A DNA stretch of 9,784 nucleotides from Acidobacteriota bacterium (GTDB taxonomy: Bacteria > Acidobacteriota > Terriglobia > Versatilivoradales > Versatilivoraceae). The notes beneath the pieces are model-generated. The model was not told where the DNA came from and made no database searches. It saw nothing but the letters and a program-made list of their open reading frames with translations. The stretch spans positions 1 through 9,784 of the forward strand of contig JAPOZE010000451.1 of NCBI GenBank assembly GCA_026706225.1, read 5' to 3'. Of the stretch, positions 1 to 4,726 are shown piece after piece; position 1 is the stretch's first letter, and each line of letters starts with the position of its first letter. The translations under genes were made by a program, and so were the position numbers.

Positions 1-39
1 TTCATCCTGTTTGCCCTCATCTTCGAGGCGCTTCGCTAG
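1..39 (+). CDS. possible C-terminal tail of a gene cut by the window edge
   Basis: In frame 1 the first 36 bases read FILFALIFEALR and then a TAG stop. The residues are hydrophobic and end in a charged pair, as the tail of a membrane protein might. Twelve residues cannot identify a family, and the other plus-strand frames are also open here (frame 3 stays open to about base 114). The tail is plausible only because the next supported gene, on the minus strand, ends at 319, so a convergent gene could end here. What lies left of base 1 would settle it. Confidence 0.25.
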   Translation, partial: FILFALIFEALR

Positions 40-318
40 TGTTAACAGGCCCTAGCCGATGCACCGCATCAGTAACCTTGCCCGAGAAATCGCGCTCGAT
101 CATTGGCTTAGCATAATCGATGGGCTGCGCCGGTCAGGTTGAGTGTTCAGGGCCCGTGATCCTCTGGCAGTTCTGCCAACCCGTACGACTCTTCCTCACT
201 TCCCGTAAGACCCTGTCCATTGCCTCGGTGCAGAAGACAGGGCGGGTCGGCAGGCCGACGAGGGCGCGGGTGTCGCTACCGTCAACCGTTTGGCAGGAAA
301 GCCGGCAGGCGATAACCG
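40..318. other. intergenic region with no convincing gene
   Basis: About 280 bases lie left of the lactonase-like gene's stop codon. Open frames cross it on both strands, but they have cysteine- and arginine-rich compositions typical of shadow frames, no good ribosome binding site and no recognisable family. Two short inverted repeats are visible: TGGCAG-TT-CTGCCA at 165-178 and GTCGGC-AG-GCCGAC at 246-259. Neither is followed by a T run on either strand, so they are not classical Rho-independent terminators. They could still lie in the 3' end of the leftward transcript. Confidence 0.5.
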
Positions 319-1482
319 TCACTCTGCATCCGGCGGCACCCAGCGCAGGCAGGAGGGGCTGGGCAGCTCCAGCACCTGTCCCGAGGGGGTGAGTCTTCCG
401 GTCTGTTGGTCGACGGCAAAGGTGACGACGTTGTTGCTTTCCCGGTTCAGCGCAATCAGCCACCGGCCGCTGGGGTCCAGGTTGAAGTTTCTCGGGTAGC
501 TGCCCTGGGTGGGGGTGTAGTCGACGGCGGTGAGGCGGCCGCTGTCCTGGTCGATGGAGAACACGGCAATGGAGTCGTGCCCGCGATTGGACCCGTAGAG
601 GAACTTTCCCGTAGGGTGGACGACGATCTCGGCGGTCCAGGTCTCTCCAGGAAAGGATGCCGGAACCGTGGGAATCCGTTGAAGCTCCTCCAGGGTCCCG
701 CGCCGCTCATCCCACTTCAACGCCATCACCATGTTTCCCGTCTCCTCGAGGATATAGCAGTACCGGCCGGAAGGATGAAAGGCCAGGTGGCGGGGGCCGC
801 TGCCCGGCCTGAACGGGAACTCCGCGGGGTCGTGACGCCGGAGCACCGCCCTGGCCGGATCGACCCGGTAGAGGTGGACCTTGTGGGTGCCGACGTCGGG
901 CACGATGAGAAAGCGGTTGTCCGGCGCAAAGTTGGCGGAATGGGGATGGGGCTTCTCGCCCCGGTTGTGCGTGACGTTGAGCGTCCCTCCCAGCCTGCCG
1001 TCTTCGAGCACCTGGTAGGTAGCCACGCTGCCGGTGACATAGTTGACCACGGCCAACATGCTGCCGTCGCCGTCGAGGCCGATGTGACAGGTGCCCCTGC
1101 CCTGGGCCGGCACCTGGTTGAGCAGACTGAGCCCGCCGCTTGCCGGATCGATGGCATAGGAACTGACCGTTCCCGAGCGGCCTCCCACCTCGTTGGTGGA
1201 GTAGAGGGTGCGCCGGTTGGGGTGGACGGCCAGATACGAGGGGTCCTCCGCTTCCAGCGCCAGGCGGATGGGGCTCAGTCTGCCGCTGGAGACCTCGAAA
1301 CGGCTGACGTAAATGCCCTTGCCGCCAAGCTCCCCCCGGGTAAAGGTGCCGAAATAGGCCAGGTAGTGCTCGGAAGTTTCGGGTTGCATGGGGTCCGGCT
1401 GTTGGGGGTCGGAATTCCCGCAACCGCCCGCAAGGGCCGCCAGAACGAGAACACCGACAGGGAAAAGGCAGCGCAAATTCAT
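319..1482 (-). CDS. secreted lactonase-family (6-phosphogluconolactonase-like) beta-propeller protein
   Basis: The 387-residue product matches the seven-bladed beta-propeller lactonase family (COG2706, YbhE-like). Family marks in order are YFGTFTRGELGGKGIYVSRF near residue 43, the blade motif HPNRRTLYSTNE, then PHPHSANFAPDNRFLIVPD, GPRHLAFHPSGRYCYILEE, HPTGKFLYGSNRGHDSIAVF and a closing blade with LDPSGRWLIALNRESNNV. Blades repeat the pattern 'P-[ST]-G-[RK]-[FWY]-[LC]-[YI]'. Length is normal for the family. The N-terminus is an export signal with a hydrophobic stretch VGVLVLAALAGG before Cys21, so it may be a lipoprotein, though the box AGGC lacks the usual Leu at -3. The cytosolic Pgl enzyme has no such signal, so a pentose-phosphate role is doubtful. 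A secreted sugar-lactone or scaffold role is inference. It is the last gene of the leftward block, 5 nt after the M19 gene. The start is discussed in a separate entry. Confidence 0.88.
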   Translation of the reverse strand: MNLRCLFPVGVLVLAALAGGCGNSDPQQPDPMQPETSEHYLAYFGTFTRGELGGKGIYVSRFEVSSGRLSPIRLALEAEDPSYLAVHPNRRTLYSTNEVGGRSGTVSSYAIDPASGGLSLLNQVPAQGRGTCHIGLDGDGSMLAVVNYVTGSVATYQVLEDGRLGGTLNVTHNRGEKPHPHSANFAPDNRFLIVPDVGTHKVHLYRVDPARAVLRRHDPAEFPFRPGSGPRHLAFHPSGRYCYILEETGNMVMALKWDERRGTLEELQRIPTVPASFPGETWTAEIVVHPTGKFLYGSNRGHDSIAVFSIDQDSGRLTAVDYTPTQGSYPRNFNLDPSGRWLIALNRESNNVVTFAVDQQTGRLTPSGQVLELPSPSCLRWVPPDAE

Positions 1483-1487
1483 CCTCC
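1483..1487 (-). promoter_or_regulatory. strong Shine-Dalgarno abutting the lactonase start
   Basis: Between the TAA of the M19 gene and the ATG at 1482 lie exactly five bases, GGAGG, a full Shine-Dalgarno core with zero spacing to that ATG. The in-frame TTG two codons later (codon starting at 1476) sits 6 nt from the core, a better distance. The true start may therefore be this TTG, which would remove only two residues and leave the export signal intact. The core sits directly after the upstream stop, so translation is probably coupled. Confidence 0.55.
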
Positions 1488-2624
1488 TTAGGTCGGGTTG
1501 TCGGAACCAGCGTCCCGGGACTGGGGGAGGTGGGTTTCAAAGAACCGCTGCCAGTTGCGGAACATGACGTTCTCGACGGCCTCGGTGGAATGGCCCCGCC
1601 GCTCCAGCACTTCCGCTACCCTTTGGTAGTCGGCCACGGTGTCGATCTCCGCCGGAGCCCCTCCGCTGCCGCCCTGGCCGTCGGTGTCCCCGCCGATGGC
1701 GGCGTGTCGGCTGTTGCCCGCCAGTTGACAGACGTGATCGATGTGGTCGCAGTAGTCCTCCAGCGTCACCTCCTCCTTGGAGTAGACGCTGCGCCGGGGA
1801 GGAATGGGACCTCCCCAGTCCAGCCCGGGCCGATACAGCATCCAACTGTCCATGGAGGCCCCGATGACGCCGCCCCTCCGGATCAAGGCCCGCAACTGGT
1901 CATCGGGGAACTGTCGCTCTCCCGGGACGATGGCGCGGCAGTTCTGGTGGCTGGCCAGCACCGGACCCCCGAAGAGGTCCAGGGCCTCCCGGACCGAGGC
2001 ATCGGAAGCGTGGGTGACGTCCAGGATCATACCGGCCGAATCCATCTCCCGCAGCAGGGCCTTGGCGGGCGGGAACAGCCCCCCCGAGGTCCCGGTCCCG
2101 GTGCCATGGCAGTAGGTGCTGAGGCCGTAGTGGGAGAGGCTGATGACCCGAATTCCTTCCTCCCACCACTGGGATACCTGGTTCGTCTCCAGAATGGGAT
2201 CGGCCCCCTCCATGCCGAGGATAAATCCCACGGGCAGGCCCTCCCGCGACTCACTGTTTGACCACGATTGCAGATGGTCTGAGATATCCGCCCCCGTTCG
2301 CAGGACCCTGGCCTCCCCGCGCACCTCCAGCATCCGGTAGTAGGCCAGTTGGGCCCGGGCCGCGGCGTAGGTCATCTCAGGGCCACGGTATCCCCACAAC
2401 GGGCTCCCGGACCGATAGTGGCGGGCCACCACCTTGACCAGGGCCACGGCAATACCGCCTCGGCGCATGGCCGGCAGGGAGGCCATGGTCTCGGCGTCGG
2501 GCCGGCTCTGCTCGGCGAAGCGGTCGGGAGCGGCACGCCGAACCTCCGCGAGGGGAAGGGTCAGGTCACGGTTCAGGTCCATGGCGCCAATGGCCATGGG
2601 GTAGTCCCCGTCGATGATCAGCAT
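1488..2624 (-). CDS. M19-family (membrane/renal dipeptidase-like) metallohydrolase with altered N-terminal metal motif
   Basis: The product is 378 residues from the chosen start. Peptidase family M19 enzymes are TIM-barrel dizinc hydrolases of dipeptides and some amidated or lactone substrates. Family marks seen are NRDLTLPLAEVR near residue 18, GMEG with the bridging-type Glu139, SLSHYG with His165, LDVTH with His205, ASHQNCRAI with His226, the Arg237 loop GERQFPDDQL, and IGGDTDG with Asp313. The usual N-terminal DxHxD ligand motif reads DGDYP here (residues 5-9), so the His and Asp that hold one metal appear to be Asp7 and Pro9. No signal peptide is present, so it looks cytoplasmic. The start at 2624 has GGGAGG 6 nt upstream. 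The frame stays open to an ATG at 2699, but that extension is encoded by an inverted repeat and adds nothing family-like. Its activity is uncertain given the altered site. It lies between the RDD-like gene and the lactonase-like gene. Confidence 0.85.
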   Translation of the reverse strand: MLIIDGDYPMAIGAMDLNRDLTLPLAEVRRAAPDRFAEQSRPDAETMASLPAMRRGGIAVALVKVVARHYRSGSPLWGYRGPEMTYAAARAQLAYYRMLEVRGEARVLRTGADISDHLQSWSNSESREGLPVGFILGMEGADPILETNQVSQWWEEGIRVISLSHYGLSTYCHGTGTGTSGGLFPPAKALLREMDSAGMILDVTHASDASVREALDLFGGPVLASHQNCRAIVPGERQFPDDQLRALIRRGGVIGASMDSWMLYRPGLDWGGPIPPRRSVYSKEEVTLEDYCDHIDHVCQLAGNSRHAAIGGDTDGQGGSGGAPAEIDTVADYQRVAEVLERRGHSTEAVENVMFRNWQRFFETHLPQSRDAGSDNPT

Positions 2625-2630
2625 GGTCAA

Positions 2631-2636
2631 CCTCCC
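2631..2636 (-). promoter_or_regulatory. ribosome binding site fixing the M19 start
   Basis: Read on the minus strand, GGGAGG lies 6 nt before the ATG at 2624. No comparable site precedes the in-frame ATG at 2699. This decides for the shorter 378-residue protein, whose first residues (LIID) fit the family's first beta strand. Confidence 0.75.
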
Positions 2637-2655
2637 TGCCGGGTCAGTCCGGACC

Positions 2656-2696
2656 GACGACCGGAAGGATTTGCGGAACAGGTCCTTCCGGTCGTC
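2656..2696. repeat. perfect 14-bp inverted repeat in the leftward transcript
   Basis: GACGACCGGAAGGA at 2656-2669 is perfectly complementary to TCCTTCCGGTCGTC at 2683-2696, with a 13-base loop. It lies in the 89-nt gap between the RDD-like gene's stop (2714) and the M19 start (2624). An RNA read leftward would fold a strong GC-rich hairpin ending about 20 bases before the M19 ribosome binding site. No T run follows on the minus strand, so it is not a standard intrinsic terminator. An 8-base palindrome, GTCCGGAC, lies next to it at 2647-2654. Possible roles are mRNA end protection, partial attenuation or a protein binding site. Confidence 0.8.
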
Positions 2697-2713
2697 CACT
2701 CTCTTTCATCAGG

Positions 2714-3526
2714 TCATCCACCCGTATCGGGTTGTTCGAATTGGGGTGCGCGTCTCGATCTCACGATGGGAATGGCCAACAACAGAAATAGCACGATCGC
2801 GACTCCGATAAAGGCCAGTTGCCATTCCGGAGTGATGGCCTGCATTTGTTCAATCTCGGATTGGCGTACCGGAAGACCTTGAAATGTGCGTCTGCGAGTG
2901 ACGTATTCGACAACCCAGGAATCCCACAAGTGCCAGCTCATCCACATCGACACCAACGCAACCGTGAAGTGCGCGACTCCCACTGGCAGGGCAAGGAACC
3001 TCAGCCGAAAAATAGCCCAGGCCAGGAAAATCTCGATGGCGCCCCTGGCCACCGACAGAGCAGCCGAAACAGACGTCGACGTTTCAAAGCCGAACTCGGG
3101 ATAAGGAGGCACCCACAGGGTCCAACGCACCAGAGATTTGCTCCCTTCGTTCACCATCCACACGCCCATCAGCAAGGTAAACCAGGATTCGTGGGTTTTC
3201 ACCCAGGCATTTACGGAAACCGAGGTGAGCTGTTTCCAGATGGCGAACGGCAGTCCCGCGGCTGTAGCCATATCGTCGCGCAAATCCAGGAAACGAATGG
3301 ACAACAAGTAGAGACCGGGAGACCGGCGAAGCCTTGCCAACAGGAGGTACTCGATCACGAGAAAAGCCAGAATCCGGGCGTAGAGCGGGAACTCTCCAAT
3401 TTCCGGATCCAGGACGTAGGCGAAATGCTCGAGCAGCCCGAACGAAGCGCTAATCAGAAAGAAGTCAAGAAGGCCGGCCAGCAAGATTCGACGGCGACGG
3501 GCTGGAATCCAGTCCTGAGGTTCCAT
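2714..3526 (-). CDS. RDD-like integral membrane protein of unknown function
   Basis: The 270-residue product is strongly hydrophobic with about five to six membrane segments (roughly residues 14-37, 48-66, 113-127, 160-200 in one or two passes, and 235-256). The N-terminus reads ARRRRILLAGLLDFF, with Arg residues before a helix containing Asp21, and a later stretch RSPGLYLLSIRFLDLRDD matches the 'GkrllgirvvD' signature of RDD membrane proteins. RDD proteins include some linked to ion antiport, but most are uncharacterised and no transport function can be read here. The start at 3526 is preceded by AAAGGA with 7 nt spacing. An alternative ATG at 3586 overlaps the upstream stop as ATGA and would add 20 residues lacking membrane or family features. 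G+C looks lower than in its neighbours (two hand-counted lines gave 52% and 57%). Family assignment is moderate; membrane location is strong. Confidence 0.7.
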   Translation of the reverse strand: MEPQDWIPARRRRILLAGLLDFFLISASFGLLEHFAYVLDPEIGEFPLYARILAFLVIEYLLLARLRRSPGLYLLSIRFLDLRDDMATAAGLPFAIWKQLTSVSVNAWVKTHESWFTLLMGVWMVNEGSKSLVRWTLWVPPYPEFGFETSTSVSAALSVARGAIEIFLAWAIFRLRFLALPVGVAHFTVALVSMWMSWHLWDSWVVEYVTRRRTFQGLPVRQSEIEQMQAITPEWQLAFIGVAIVLFLLLAIPIVRSRRAPQFEQPDTGG

Positions 3527-3582
3527 CAGGGAGTCCTTTCCATAGTAGTGTGTCCCGCAAAGGCCATTCCTGTCGGCAGGTC

Positions 3583-4563
3583 TCATTCCCCGCCAACCTG
3601 GGCGATCTCATCCATCCAGACCACTCGTTCGGCCGTGGAATCGAAGTTGGGCGTCTGCTGTCCCACTCCCGACCAGTACCCTTGAGGGGACTGCAGCCGG
3701 ATCAGATTGTCTCCGACCCTGAGGGCCATGGCCCGGTACTTTCGTTGTCCCGTGATGCGAAAGAGCAGGGAAGCGGCCCAGCCTACCTTGCCGGCCCGGA
3801 TCAGGCGGAAGAGCTCGTCGCTGGCCCCCTCGGCGAATCGCATGTATTCAATGGCCAGGTCCAGCCACTTCCTCTCTTGAGTGACCTGGAACAGCCGGCA
3901 GAGGAAGCCGGCGGCGATTCCCGGGTTGAAGAAGGCCTGGTCGGTGCGGGAGTCCGCCACCACCAGGTGCCTTAGGGCTTCACCCGGATCGAACACGCAA
4001 TGCAGACCGTTAGTTCTGCTGTAGACGGTGTAGAGCTTCTTCGGAAAATCAGGCTGCGCCTCCAACAGGTTCTTCAACCAACCCGCGGCCCGGCAGGCCT
4101 CCTCGGTCTTGCCCATGGACAGACAGGCCAGTCCGCACAGGCTTACCACCATCAGGTCCTGCCTGGTCTCGGCACCCCGCTCGGTGGGGTCCGAATAAAA
4201 GCCCCCGGTTTCCTCGTCTTGAAATCCCAACAGGAAATGGATGCCCCGCGTGGCCAGGTCGAGCTGTCCCAGCCGCTGTGCTCCCAGGATGACCCAGGCG
4301 TTGAAATAGGCGCAGGAGTAACCGGAGGCGCCTTCCTTCCTGGGACCGAAATCGCCCTCGGGAGTCATGCCCCGGGTGCGAATCCACTGGCAGAGGCGGT
4401 TGGCGGCATCGTTGTGCCCGCAGACCTGAAGGGCGGTGAGCGCCTTGTAGTAGTCGTCCAGAGCCGGTCGGCCCCGGGGAAATTCTCCCCGGATGCCCTG
4501 ATGGCGCAAGAGAAAGGCGCACCCGCGGTCTCTGGCCTGCTTGAATCGGGGAGCGGGGTCCAT
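3583..4563 (-). CDS. alpha/alpha-toroid (terpene cyclase/prenyltransferase-like fold) protein, function unknown
   Basis: The 326-residue product has no signal peptide or membrane segment. It shows about four copies of a helix followed by a Gly-aromatic turn: FLLRHQGIRGEF (17-28), QWIRTRGMTPEGDFG (59-73), FLLGFQDEETGGFYS (110-124) and LIRLQSPQGYWSG (287-299). The last contains an exact QxxxGxW (QW) motif, Q291 to W297. This pattern is typical of six-hairpin alpha/alpha toroids such as squalene cyclases, prenyltransferase beta subunits and some glycan-active enzymes. The DxDD acid of squalene-hopene cyclase is not visible and the protein is about half that length, so it is not a normal triterpene cyclase. 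A lyase or glycosidase of similar fold is possible. It is the first gene of the leftward block. The ATG at 4563 has only a weak GGA upstream. Its TGA overlaps the possible upstream ATG of the RDD-like gene (ATGA, 3583-3586). Confidence 0.72.
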   Translation of the reverse strand: MDPAPRFKQARDRGCAFLLRHQGIRGEFPRGRPALDDYYKALTALQVCGHNDAANRLCQWIRTRGMTPEGDFGPRKEGASGYSCAYFNAWVILGAQRLGQLDLATRGIHFLLGFQDEETGGFYSDPTERGAETRQDLMVVSLCGLACLSMGKTEEACRAAGWLKNLLEAQPDFPKKLYTVYSRTNGLHCVFDPGEALRHLVVADSRTDQAFFNPGIAAGFLCRLFQVTQERKWLDLAIEYMRFAEGASDELFRLIRAGKVGWAASLLFRITGQRKYRAMALRVGDNLIRLQSPQGYWSGVGQQTPNFDSTAERVVWMDEIAQVGGE

Positions 4564-4598
4564 GGCTCAATCCGGTTAAGTCTGCCGACAGGGTAGAC

Positions 4599-4613
4599 CC
4601 TCTTTGCAAGAGG
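4599..4613. repeat. small hairpin in the divergent intergenic region
   Basis: CCTCTT-TGC-AAGAGG forms a 6-bp stem with a 3-base loop, about 35 bases upstream of the leftward start codon at 4563. A 4-bp inverted pair GGGT-AG-ACCC (4591-4600) overlaps its left edge. Together they could structure the 5' leader of the leftward transcript or serve as an operator. No T run follows. Confidence 0.4.
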
Positions 4614-4620
4614 ATCAATG

Positions 4621-4644
4621 GATTTCGGAGGCGATTTCGGAGGC
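4621..4644. repeat. perfect 12-bp tandem duplication between divergent genes
   Basis: GATTTCGGAGGC occurs twice head to tail without mismatch (4621-4632 and 4633-4644). It ends 12 bases before the -35 box of the rightward promoter. Adjacent direct copies at this place could be paired activator half-sites for the rightward promoter, or simply a replication-slippage duplication. Confidence 0.75.
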
Positions 4645-4656
4645 GGGGCGGCGAAA

Positions 4657-4686
4657 TTGACAATGGGTTTTCCCGATGGCTAAAAT
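4657..4686 (+). promoter_or_regulatory. near-consensus sigma70 promoter for the rightward block
   Basis: TTGACA at 4657-4662 is a perfect -35 box. TAAAAT at 4681-4686 is a five-of-six -10 box, and the spacer is 18 bp. The predicted transcription start is near 4693, giving a leader of about 34 nt to the GTG at 4727. This places the more upstream ATG at 4676 between the boxes and outside the transcript. No comparably good promoter was found for the leftward genes; the best minus-strand candidate is weak. Confidence 0.7.
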
Positions 4687-4715
4687 CGGGTTGGCCTTGT
4701 CCGTCTTCCAAGCTC

Positions 4716-4720
4716 GAGGA
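4716..4720 (+). promoter_or_regulatory. ribosome binding site selecting the GTG start at 4727
   Basis: GAGGA lies 6 nt before the in-frame GTG at 4727, while the ATG at 4676 has only a weak GGG about 9 nt upstream. This site, the promoter position and the shape of the resulting signal peptide all favour the GTG start. Confidence 0.65.
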
Positions 4721-4726
4721 ATCGTC

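Noticed and set aside
134..463. A 109-codon minus-strand frame and overlapping plus-strand frames left of the lactonase-like gene
   Set aside because: They overlap the lactonase 3' end, show no recognisable motif or good ribosome binding site, and have shadow-like composition.
406..1491. A 361-codon plus-strand open frame opposite the lactonase-like gene
   Set aside because: Its composition is dominated by Val, Gly and Ala shadow codons, while the minus strand carries clear propeller blades.
2656..2696. Reading the inverted repeat as a Rho-independent terminator
   Set aside because: No T run follows the stem on either strand, and the M19 gene immediately downstream has no other visible promoter.
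2625..2699. A 25-residue N-terminal extension of the M19 protein starting at ATG 2699
   Set aside because: It is encoded by the inverted repeat, has no ribosome binding site, and the ATG at 2624 has GGGAGG at 6 nt.
2819..3685. A 288-codon plus-strand open frame opposite the RDD-like gene
   Set aside because: It is Gln/Arg/Pro-rich, which is the antisense of a hydrophobic membrane protein, and it has no family motif.
3583..4563. Calling the toroid protein a squalene-hopene cyclase
   Set aside because: It is about half the needed length and lacks the DxDD catalytic motif; only fold-level similarity is supported.
4564..4656. A leftward promoter (TTGATC-N17-TACCCT) for the toroid-led block
   Set aside because: It matches only four and three of six consensus bases, too weak to annotate, although some leftward promoter must exist in or near this region.
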